A stretch of 64,000 nt of DNA from an uncultured Clostridia bacterium (GTDB lineage Bacteria; Bacillota; Clostridia; Oscillospirales; Acutalibacteraceae), in contig CALEIS010000135.1 of the NCBI GenBank assembly GCA_937877675.1, forward strand, positions 62,001-126,000, read 5' to 3'. The translations under genes and the position numbers were made by a program. The notes under the pieces were generated by a model. It was not told where the DNA came from, searched no databases, and saw only the letters and a program-made list of their open reading frames with translations. Positions within the stretch are counted from its first letter, which is position 1, and the number at the start of each line of letters is the position of its first letter. Shown in pieces: positions 19,783-25,992 of the stretch.

Positions 19783-19812
19783 GAGGGAGAATGAAAATTC
19801 TCCCTCTTTTTT
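19783..19812 (+). terminator. Strong terminator after the DUF262 gene
   Basis: Perfect ten-pair stem GAGGGAGAAT / ATTCTCCCTC with GAAA tetraloop at 19783-19806, followed by six T. Confidence 0.9.
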
Positions 19813-19823
19813 GTATTTTTCAC

Positions 19824-19852
19824 TTGACAAAAATTCAAAAGTCTTGTATAAT
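19824..19852 (+). promoter_or_regulatory. Early promoter: TTGACA-17-TATAAT
   Basis: TTGACA at 19824-19829 and TATAAT at 19847-19852. The ATG follows nine bases after the -10 box. Confidence 0.9.
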
Positions 19853-19861
19853 ACTCCTGTC

Positions 19862-19954
19862 ATGAAGGAAGAAACAGTAGACATTCTCGAATACAACCGC
19901 ATCGCTCTTGAAGAGGAGCTTAACATGTTCATGCAACTTTTAGGAGACAACTAA
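19862..19954 (+). CDS. Very small early protein, 30 aa
   Basis: The frame MKEETVDILEYNRIALEEEL... is short but follows an early promoter by nine bases and ends one base before the next ATG. It is acidic and helical. It may be a true micro-protein or a leader peptide for the gene at 19956. Confidence 0.5.
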   Translation: MKEETVDILEYNRIALEEELNMFMQLLGDN

Positions 19955-19955
19955 T

Positions 19956-20348
19956 ATGATTTACAAATCTACAAAACTTAGCCGTAACACCGTTCTCAAT
20001 CTCTTTAAGAACTACGCAAGTGATGAGTTCAATTTTGAGGTATGTGATGGTAAGATTCCTAACTATAAGGAGAACTACTTCCGTATCTATGTAGACCGCA
20101 ATCAGACAGAGTTCTTTGAGATGTACTTTTTGGATGGGAAATTGTGCAGCTTTGGTTACAGTGTGAATCTTTATAGTCGTAGAATGCAAACTATGGAGCA
20201 TGGGAATTACAAGGTTGTTACCATGCTTCCCCCTGCTGTCAAGAAGTTCATGAATCATCTGATAACTTCATTGAACGATGAGGATTATCCTTATGTTGTT
20301 TCTGATAATGCCAAAAGATTTTTGAATTTTATTTCAAAATTGGCTTGA
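19956..20348 (+). CDS. Unknown early protein, 130 aa
   Basis: Starts one base after the micro-ORF. The product has FNFEVCDGKIPNYKENYFRI and a beta-rich middle, then a helical C-terminus ending NFISKLA. No family recognised. Its TGA stop (20346-20348) lies inside the TTGACA box of the next early promoter, an overlap also seen at 54358. Confidence 0.8.
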   Translation: MIYKSTKLSRNTVLNLFKNYASDEFNFEVCDGKIPNYKENYFRIYVDRNQTEFFEMYFLDGKLCSFGYSVNLYSRRMQTMEHGNYKVVTMLPPAVKKFMNHLITSLNDEDYPYVVSDNAKRFLNFISKLA

Positions 20349-20373
20349 CAAAATATTAGAATTTTTGTATAAT
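20345..20373 (+). promoter_or_regulatory. Early promoter: TTGACA-17-TATAAT overlapping a stop codon
   Basis: TTGACA at 20345-20350 contains the TGA of the upstream gene; TATAAT at 20368-20373, spacer 17. The leader has GAAAGGA. Confidence 0.9.
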
Positions 20374-20399
20374 GTGGTCACACGAAAGGAACTAAGAAC

Positions 20400-20663
20400 A
20401 TGTACGAGAAACTCATCAAAGCTCTGGAAACCGCAAAGGAAATGAATGTAGGTGTTACAGTTATTGAAAATACTACTCCTTATGTAGGGGTAATTGAACA
20501 CCTTATATCTGACCGTTGGGGACACAGGATTTCCCTTGATGGTTCAACTGTATGTATCAACTCTACTGATTACGTTGAACTGACCGAAAAGAGCGGTGGT
20601 AAGAAGTTCTACTGTGTATCCTCAAGTGTCAATAACAACTGGAATGTAATTGTAATCATCTAA
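20400..20663 (+). CDS. Unknown early protein, 87 aa
   Basis: Preceded by GAAAGGAACTAAGAAC. The protein begins MYEKLIKALETAKEMNVGVT and continues with a small beta domain (HRISLDGSTVCINSTDYVEL) reminiscent of an SH3-like barrel, though no family can be named. TAG-free. Four bases separate it from the next gene. Confidence 0.75.
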   Translation: MYEKLIKALETAKEMNVGVTVIENTTPYVGVIEHLISDRWGHRISLDGSTVCINSTDYVELTEKSGGKKFYCVSSSVNNNWNVIVII

Positions 20664-20667
20664 TACT

Positions 20668-20997
20668 ATGTACAGAGCAACATTAGCAATCAAGCCCATG
20701 AACAATGGACAGATGGTGACAACTTATAAGAATGGTCGCAAGGCTAGGACTTCACAGATTGTGTTTGGGAAGTATGGTGGCGATAGCTATACTTGGTCTG
20801 ACAAAATGGTTGTAGAGTGCATTAGTTATAGTGGAGACATTGTACAGTGGCTCAAGGATTTCTTCACAGAGATGGGTGTCCGTGGAGTAGATATGTCTGA
20901 CTTTCAGATTGATGATAACAAGACTTACTACGAAGCAATTTGTTGGGGTGAGCATAAGAATGTTCATTTTTGGTTTGAAGTTGAAACTGTAAAGTAA
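20668..20997 (+). CDS. Unknown early protein, 109 aa
   Basis: Four bases after the previous gene. The protein (MYRATLAIKPMNNGQMVTTY, later GDIVQWLKDFFTEMGVRG) is mixed alpha/beta with a basic segment YKNGRKARTSQ near residues 20-30. No domain recognised. Same early operon. Confidence 0.75.
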   Translation: MYRATLAIKPMNNGQMVTTYKNGRKARTSQIVFGKYGGDSYTWSDKMVVECISYSGDIVQWLKDFFTEMGVRGVDMSDFQIDDNKTYYEAICWGEHKNVHFWFEVETVK

Positions 20998-21007
20998 AGA
21001 AAAGAAT

Positions 21008-21163
21008 ATGCCTGTTTATCTTACAAGAGAAGAAATTAGACTCATTTGGGCTGCATTGACAGATTATAACCTTACTGGTGGTGTTCGTAGTTGGTCAAGT
21101 AATGGTCATAAATTACATCACAGCATCATTGATAAGTTTGAACAAGCATTAAAATGTATGTAA
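21008..21163 (+). CDS. Small protein, 51 aa
   Basis: ATG at 21008, preceded by AAAGAAAAGAAT. The sequence MPVYLTREEIRLIWAALTDY followed by RSWSSNGHKLHHSIIDKF resembles a short helix-turn-helix-sized helical protein, but no family match can be claimed. Last gene of the unit starting at 20345. Confidence 0.55.
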   Translation: MPVYLTREEIRLIWAALTDYNLTGGVRSWSSNGHKLHHSIIDKFEQALKCM

Positions 21164-21179
21164 AAATACAAAAATTAGC

Positions 21180-21208
21180 TTGACAATTATACGAATTTCT
21201 GGTAAAAT
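21180..21208 (+). promoter_or_regulatory. Early promoter: TTGACA-17-TAAAAT
   Basis: TTGACA at 21180-21185 and TAAAAT at 21203-21208; the ATG follows nine bases later. Confidence 0.85.
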
Positions 21209-21217
21209 CTCCCTGTC

Positions 21218-21364
21218 ATGAAAAAGGTAAAGATTAAGGTTACGAAAGAGTACAAGCCGAGAGTAGTGGTTCAGGGTAACACAGGAACTCGTGTAATGCG
21301 TTCCAAGAAGGACAAAGCCAACACTCGCCAAGCTCTCAAACTCCAACTCAAAAACTATTACTAA
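21218..21364 (+). CDS. Very basic small protein, 48 aa
   Basis: MKKVKIKVTKEYKPRVVVQG opens a strongly Lys/Arg-rich protein, also with VMRSKKDKANTRQALKLQL. Its charge suggests binding of nucleic acid or the host transcription or translation machinery. It lies directly behind an early promoter and one base before the next gene. No family recognised. Confidence 0.65.
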   Translation: MKKVKIKVTKEYKPRVVVQGNTGTRVMRSKKDKANTRQALKLQLKNYY

Positions 21365-21365
21365 A

Positions 21366-21641
21366 ATGATAGAACTCCACGATACATCCAATACTCCCCT
21401 CTCTGACTTCGAGTTTCAGATGAAGAAGATGAAGCGTCAGTATGAGGAAGCCAAGTATATCTACAATCAGCGTAAGATTCGTGTATCGTCTTGTCTGAAT
21501 AGTTGGATTCGTAGTAAGGGAATCAATGCTGAGTTGAAGAATACTGTGAAGTTGGAAAAGATACTGTGGGAAAAGTTGAACATTGGTGTATCAATGCACG
21601 TTATCTTTGAACAAATTGAAAAATTTCACGAAGAAATGTGA
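21366..21641 (+). CDS. Helical early protein, 91 aa
   Basis: Mostly charged helix (FEFQMKKMKRQYEEAKYIYN), basic in the middle and ending IFEQIEKFHEEM; possibly coiled coil. Starts one base after the basic small protein, so the two are probably translated together. No TAG and no known domain. Confidence 0.75.
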   Translation: MIELHDTSNTPLSDFEFQMKKMKRQYEEAKYIYNQRKIRVSSCLNSWIRSKGINAELKNTVKLEKILWEKLNIGVSMHVIFEQIEKFHEEM

Positions 21642-21660
21642 GAATTTTATCAGAATTAAC

Positions 21661-21689
21661 TTGACAATAATCTGAAAATAGTGTATAAT
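21661..21689 (+). promoter_or_regulatory. Early promoter: TTGACA-17-TATAAT
   Basis: TTGACA at 21661-21666 and TATAAT at 21684-21689, followed by GAAAGGA before the ATG at 21716. Confidence 0.9.
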
Positions 21690-21715
21690 CTCCCTGACGA
21701 AAGGAACTAAAGATT

Positions 21716-22081
21716 ATGGGTACATTCTGGAACAGCAACAAGACAGCACTTCTCAAAGACCTCACTCGCCTTTGCCCCAACGGTGAAGCAGTGCATTTCT
21801 CCAACTGGGTATGGGATGGTGAGCGTAAGAATGACAAGGAACTGACAATTACTCGCCGTGGCAAGCGTATCTTCCTGAAGGTTCTTGGTTGGGAGGGTGA
21901 GATTACCAAGCACATTATTAACGTACAGCGTTACGAGGGTTATAATGTATGTGGTACTTATACTCAGCAGTGGAACTTCATGGTAGGTGGTTGGGATTGT
22001 AAGTGTCCTGTTTCGGATGTAACAATCTACGAGAAAGACCCTGTTGAACCTGAGTGGAGAAAGCGACTTCACAACAGTTGA
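21716..22081 (+). CDS. Unknown early protein, 121 aa
   Basis: Single-gene unit between an early promoter and a terminator. The protein begins MGTFWNSNKTALLKDLTRLC and is Trp-rich (FSNWVWDGE, LGWEGE, WNFMVGGWDC), with a beta-rich middle. No domain recognised. Codon use favours CTC/AAG/CGT, typical of the early TAG-free genes here and unlike the tail genes. Confidence 0.8.
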   Translation: MGTFWNSNKTALLKDLTRLCPNGEAVHFSNWVWDGERKNDKELTITRRGKRIFLKVLGWEGEITKHIINVQRYEGYNVCGTYTQQWNFMVGGWDCKCPVSDVTIYEKDPVEPEWRKRLHNS

Positions 22082-22089
22082 TAATTTTA

Positions 22090-22118
22090 GGAGTAACTGA
22101 TAAGGTTACTCCTTTTTT
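22090..22118 (+). terminator. Rho-independent terminator
   Basis: GGAGTAAC / GTTACTCC eight-pair stem with loop TGATAAG at 22090-22112, then six T. Closely similar to the terminator at 56910. Confidence 0.9.
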
Positions 22119-22122
22119 ATTC

Positions 22123-22128
22123 TAAATA
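22123..22128 (+). promoter_or_regulatory. Late promoter (TAAATA)
   Basis: TAAATA ends eight bases before the ATG at 22137, directly behind a terminator. Confidence 0.6.
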
Positions 22129-22136
22129 CTTATACG

Positions 22137-23543
22137 ATGTTTTACAATAGAAAAGCAATACAGAAGCGTATCATTCTTGAGCGTTATAAGGATGAAGATG
22201 TAGACCCTACTTGGTATTCAGGTGAGTATGGTGATGATGTAGAAGGTGCTGAGAGAGCTTATTATAAGCATCACGGCTTGCATCATTCACAGTATGCTCC
22301 TGACTACGGCCCCTCCGATTTGAGAGATGGTGAAATTGACAGCATTGAAGATAGTGAAGGTCAATACACCAATGAAAAGGGAGAACGTAGAGGTGGTGCA
22401 TACGGTGCAGCTAAAGTTGCACAAGCCAAGTGGGTTGAATGGTGTGGTGAGCATTATCCTGATAAGAAGTGGGAAGATGTTGCAGCAGATGTTGTAACAG
22501 TTTATTACACAGAACTTAAGAAGAAGTATGAAAAGGCACAGGCTAGAGAGAATCAGTTGAAAGATAGAATTCGTTCTGAGAAGGGCGAAGGACGTGTTAG
22601 AGAAATTGAGACTCATGATGGCACATGGTCAGATATTGGTTATGCACGCAAGCAAGGAACTAATTTCGCCAATGAGATTCATCATTGTGAGCAAGTATTA
22701 GCCAAGCCTAAGCATTATGTATTGAGAAGTGAAGGTCTCAGAGCCTTGGGCAACATTGAGGATATCAATGTAGATGATTTGTATGGTAATTTTGAAAGAA
22801 AGAATGACCAATATAATCAGGCACAGAAGGATAATTGGGTAAAATGGTATGCAATGTTCTACTTCTGGAGTCCTGCTTTGAAGTTGCTTACAGGAAAGTA
22901 TAAGATTAAGCTCGATTACTTGAAGAAACTTGCTAACATGGATTGGACAGATTTTGGTATGTCTGATGAAGAGAAGGCAAACAGAGACGCTCTCAAAGCA
23001 GATTATAAGCGTTGGGAGAAAGAGGAGAAAGTTTTCATGGGTCAGAGACCTCCTGCAAAGTATGATAGCATCAGACAGAGTAATCCTGCTGGTATTGGTT
23101 CTGCTGCAAGAAAGGAAATTCTCAGACGAGTTCCTAAAGCATGGCGTGATAGTCTTGGTATGGCAGGTGAACTTGGTAAGAACTGGGCTAACTTCATTGG
23201 TAATTACGGTAAGTCATTCCTCAATGGTGGTAAGTATGCCAAGCCACAGATGCAAGAGATTTATGACATCATGGTAAACCTTTATAAGGTTGGTAATGCT
23301 TTCAAGTATCGTATTTTGAACGACCCTGATGAGGAGTTCAAGAGTGGCAAGTATACCACCTACTCAGGTGATAACTTATTCTCACAGTTGAATGATGACC
23401 TTGAACAGATTTGGAATCAATCTGTAGAAAAGGCTTCTGCTAAGTGGGATGAAAAGAATCCTAATGATGCCAAGGGTGTTCAAGCCTCTAAGTCAACAGG
23501 AGCATGGAGACCTGGTATGTGGGGTACAAGAGGACGTTTCTAA
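22137..23543 (+). CDS. Unknown late protein, 468 aa, highly charged
   Basis: Follows a late promoter, so it is probably virion-associated, though it has no TAG codon. It is rich in Lys, Glu, Asp, Trp and Tyr, with long charged helices (YYTELKKKYEKAQARENQL) and a hydrophobic patch WVKWYAMFYFWSPALKLL near residue 240. The C-terminus ends GTRGRF. I recognise no enzyme motif. Candidates are an internal head protein injected with DNA or a capsid-associated protein; neither is supported by homology. A perfect bidirectional terminator follows. Confidence 0.75.
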   Translation: MFYNRKAIQKRIILERYKDEDVDPTWYSGEYGDDVEGAERAYYKHHGLHHSQYAPDYGPSDLRDGEIDSIEDSEGQYTNEKGERRGGAYGAAKVAQAKWVEWCGEHYPDKKWEDVAADVVTVYYTELKKKYEKAQARENQLKDRIRSEKGEGRVREIETHDGTWSDIGYARKQGTNFANEIHHCEQVLAKPKHYVLRSEGLRALGNIEDINVDDLYGNFERKNDQYNQAQKDNWVKWYAMFYFWSPALKLLTGKYKIKLDYLKKLANMDWTDFGMSDEEKANRDALKADYKRWEKEEKVFMGQRPPAKYDSIRQSNPAGIGSAARKEILRRVPKAWRDSLGMAGELGKNWANFIGNYGKSFLNGGKYAKPQMQEIYDIMVNLYKVGNAFKYRILNDPDEEFKSGKYTTYSGDNLFSQLNDDLEQIWNQSVEKASAKWDEKNPNDAKGVQASKSTGAWRPGMWGTRGRF

Positions 23544-23566
23544 TCCTCTCTCCATAAAACTTTTAG

Positions 23567-23594
23567 GGCGTACTCTTTTGAGTACGCCTTTTTT
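23567..23594. terminator. Bidirectional terminator
   Basis: Perfect nine-pair stem GGCGTACTC / GAGTACGCC with TTTT loop at 23567-23588, T-run on the plus side. It lies between convergent genes. Confidence 0.9.
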
Positions 23595-23595
23595 A

Positions 23596-23943
23596 TTATA
23601 TCAAATCAATCTTGTTTCTCTTAAACCACATTCTACCGTCCTTGAAAAACTTCATCTCTTGCCAATCAATAATGGGTAAGAATGGAGGAATAACATTTCT
23701 ATTGAATAACTCAGTCAACTGTTCAAAGTTCAATTCTTTCAAATTTTTAGGAACAGAACGAATAACAGCGGTGAAGTAGATAGATTTAGGGATGAGATTA
23801 TACTTAGTATGGTCTACTTGCCAACCTCTTACTTGGACAGTAATTCTTCTGGTTGCAATAGAAGTAGGGATTTTCTTCTTTTTAGGTTGAAAATCAGGAT
23901 TACTATAAATACTTTCATTCACAAATTTTACATTATACGTCAT
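23596..23943 (-). CDS. Unknown late protein, 115 aa
   Basis: TAG-free minus-strand gene directly behind a late promoter. The protein has a basic N-terminal part (FQPKKKKIPTSIATRRITVQV) and IPKSIYFTAVIRSVPKNL in the middle, ending DGRMWFKRNKIDLI. No family recognised. It is divergent from the gp55 gene. Late expression suggests a structural or assembly role. Confidence 0.75.
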   Translation of the reverse strand: MTYNVKFVNESIYSNPDFQPKKKKIPTSIATRRITVQVRGWQVDHTKYNLIPKSIYFTAVIRSVPKNLKELNFEQLTELFNRNVIPPFLPIIDWQEMKFFKDGRMWFKRNKIDLI

Positions 23944-23949
23944 AATTTC

Positions 23950-23955
23950 TATTTA
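23950..23955 (-). promoter_or_regulatory. Late promoter (TAAATA)
   Basis: Minus-strand TAAATAGAAATTATG: the core ends six bases before the ATG at 23943. Confidence 0.65.
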
Positions 23956-24003
23956 TTTTATTATATTTTGCAGGAAAGTGTGTTATAATAGCAATTAGAG
24001 CAA

Positions 24004-24525
24004 ATGAGTAACGAAAATCATTATATTAAAGCAGCAGATTTCACTCAATTCATAAAGGATTTTTACCGTTATGATGATGAGATGAACAATTACTAGGGAG
24101 ATAAAGAATCGAAGTAGTATAGAAAGATAGTCAGACTGCGTAAGAAAGCGATTGATAAGTGTGGATTGGCGATTTATAAAGTTTGTTTAGGGTTGAATAA
24201 TCATGGTAAGTTTAGTGGTTATACATGGAAAGAAGATATGTTAGGGGATGCGTTGACGAAGTGTACGAAGGCATTATTGAATAGAAAGTTCGACCCTGAC
24301 AGAGGTTTCAATCCATTTTCTTATTTCAATATGATAGCAAATCATGAGTTTGTACATCGTATTAAGGTAGAGAAGAAACATTTTGACATGGTAAACAAAT
24401 ATGGCGAAGAACATTTGAGAGATTTCGCTGAGGATTGTGATGAGGACATCTATGTAAAGCCCACATTTACTTCAAAATTAGGGGAATTTTATAATGAAGA
24501 AATGGAAATTTCAATTAGTGAATAA
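24004..24525 (+). CDS. gp55: Late-transcription sigma factor, T4 gp55 homologue (two in-frame TAGs)
   Basis: T4 gp55 is a minimal sigma factor that directs host RNA polymerase to TATAAATA promoters together with the sliding clamp. The 173-residue product (T4: 185) matches gp55 in order: AIYKVCLGLNNHGKFSGYTW followed by KEDMLGDALTKCTKAL, then FDPDRGFNPFSYFNMIANHE and FVHRIKVEKK (compare T4 NFSGYTQSWKQEM and [20 protein letters not shown]). Codons 31 and 38 are TAG; after codon 38 the frame is clean. TATAAT at 23984-23989 lies upstream without a clear -35. This protein explains the TAAATA boxes found before structural genes in the window. Confidence 0.88.
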
Positions 24526-24532
24526 AAATGAC

Positions 24533-24538
24533 TAAATA
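24533..24538 (+). promoter_or_regulatory. Late promoter (TAAATA)
   Basis: TAAATA ends 11 bases before the ATG at 24550, just after the gp55 stop. Confidence 0.6.
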
Positions 24539-24549
24539 AAAACATAATC

Positions 24550-25317
24550 ATGATTAGAAAAAACATATACTCAAGAATTACAGAGTCCATCGTGAACGCT
24601 TACCACGATAACAACCTTGACAGTGCAATGGAAGATGGTCACGAGATGGAGAACATGGGCAAGAAAATTGTTGCCATTATTACCGCTGACCCTGACCAAG
24701 ACCTTGATTGGGAGTCTGAATACGAGCCATTCGGTGCTTCTGAATTGACTGCTGATGATGAGCAGGAAGCTATGGAGCACGAAGGGATGGAGAGTGACCA
24801 CGAACTTTGCCCATCTTGCGGTTACGATGTTGACTGCGAAGGTGATGAGTGCGAAGACGATGAGAACGATGACATGGAAGACATCATGATTGGTGGTGGC
24901 TTTGAGTCTGAGGATGAAGGTGATGAGTATGAAGACATGGATGTAAAGGACATTCTTGTTGACATTCTTCAGGAACTCAAGGGTGAGGATTCTGATTCTG
25001 AGGAAGAAGGTGCATTTGAAACTTCTGATGAGAATCCTATGTTTGGTGGTTCTTCTGATGATGAGGAGTCTGATGATGAAGAAGACGATTACGAGGATGA
25101 GGATGCTGATGATATGCTTGCAGCTCAGGATGATTGGTCTTCTGAAGAATCTGATGACGATGAATCTGACTCTGAGGAAGAGTATGATGGTGAAGAGGAT
25201 TTTGAAGGCGTTGCTGATGACGAAGGTCTTGAACAAGAAAATGTTGACGGTGTGCTTGCTTCTCCTGAAAATGAGGAAGACGAAGTTTATGTTTTCGATG
25301 CTCTCGATAATGCCTAA
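24550..25317 (+). CDS. Extremely acidic late protein with Cys cluster, 255 aa
   Basis: From about residue 95 onward the protein is dominated by Asp, Glu and Ser (SDDEESDDEEDDYEDEDADD), with very few basic residues. The first 85 residues are a more ordinary domain (RKNIYSRITESIVNAYHDNN). Between them is C87-x2-C90-x5-C96-x4-C101, a possible zinc site. It follows a late promoter and neighbours the tail tube and portal. T4 prohead core proteins are also acidic, so a scaffold or internal core role is plausible; a DNA mimic is the other possibility. No homology seen. Single-gene unit ending at a strong terminator. Confidence 0.8.
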   Translation: MIRKNIYSRITESIVNAYHDNNLDSAMEDGHEMENMGKKIVAIITADPDQDLDWESEYEPFGASELTADDEQEAMEHEGMESDHELCPSCGYDVDCEGDECEDDENDDMEDIMIGGGFESEDEGDEYEDMDVKDILVDILQELKGEDSDSEEEGAFETSDENPMFGGSSDDEESDDEEDDYEDEDADDMLAAQDDWSSEESDDDESDSEEEYDGEEDFEGVADDEGLEQENVDGVLASPENEEDEVYVFDALDNA

Positions 25318-25341
25318 TAATCAATAAACTATAAAAGTTTT

Positions 25342-25372
25342 GGCGTAAGGTTTTTACCTTACGCCTTTTTTA
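25342..25372. terminator. Bidirectional terminator
   Basis: Ten-pair stem GGCGTAAGGT / ACCTTACGCC with TTTT loop at 25342-25365, followed by T-run; separates the acidic gene from the convergent tail-tube gene. Confidence 0.9.
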
Positions 25373-25401
25373 TTATCGAGAATTGTGAAAAGAATTGAAA
25401 A

Positions 25402-25962
25402 TTATTCAGAATAAATTGTATCTGAACCCTCAGTACGATAATAGAGGTATGAAAGTGTAACTTTGCAAGTAATAGCAGAACCGTCACCGTCAGCAGGTTT
25501 ACCTTCAATTACATCAATTGATTTGAGAGTAATACCATAAAGATGATAGTACTTAATAGGCTACATATCAAAGCCTAACTGAGCAATTGAAAGAACATCG
25601 GAAGTGCTTGGGAAACGCCAGTTACCTGTGTTAGAGACATCATTGAAAATAATACGAGATGCTTCTTCAAATTTCTTGCGGAGGTCTCCTTTAGCATCGA
25701 GATAGAATTCAAGTTCATATGAATCTGAACCTGTATAATCTACTGTAGATTTGTTATAGTTCATTTTCATGCCGTGATAATTCACCTGAGCAGTAGGAGT
25801 TTCACGACCAGGAATTTTAGCAGCCTTACAATAAAGTAATTCTGTTTCGTCAAGATTGAGAATTCTTGACTTCAATGCCATAACTCTGAAAAGGTTATCA
25901 CGAGCGAAGTCCTTTTGAGAAGCAACTGTGATGAAGTTTGAAATAATTTGATTAACAGCCAT
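25402..25962 (-). CDS. gp19: Tail tube protein, T4 gp19 homologue
   Basis: A 186-residue product (T4 gp19 is 163). ARDNLFRVMALKSRIL at the N-terminus, then LLYCKAAKIPGRETPTAQV and YHGMKMNYNKSTVDY, match the tube fold of contractile tails: N-terminal strand, then a loop with IPGRE followed by a beta sheet. One TAG near codon 134 is read as Gln and adds the last strand (KYYHLYGITLKSIDVIEG), which the family needs. Heads a unit with its own late promoter, next to the portal gene. Forms the inner tube through which DNA passes. Confidence 0.85.
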
Positions 25963-25968
25963 TTGTTT

Positions 25969-25974
25969 TATTTA
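25969..25974 (-). promoter_or_regulatory. Late promoter (TAAATA) for tail tube
   Basis: Minus-strand TAAATA ends six bases before the ATG at 25962. Confidence 0.7.
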
Positions 25975-25992
25975 TCCTTTCTATTTTATTTA

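Noticed and set aside
22930..23277. Plus-strand frame of 115 codons inside the 468-residue late gene
   Set aside because: Out-of-frame overlap with a complete gene, with no promoter or ribosome site of its own.
24004..24525. Shorter gp55 starting at 24166 without any TAG
   Set aside because: It would begin in mid-helix and lose the N-terminal part; an upstream ATG in frame with a -10 box nearby is present.
24571..25236. Long minus-strand open frame of 221 codons
   Set aside because: It is the antisense shadow of the Asp/Glu-rich gene at 24550-25317; acidic codons read backwards rarely give stops. Hydrophobic composition without a start signal.
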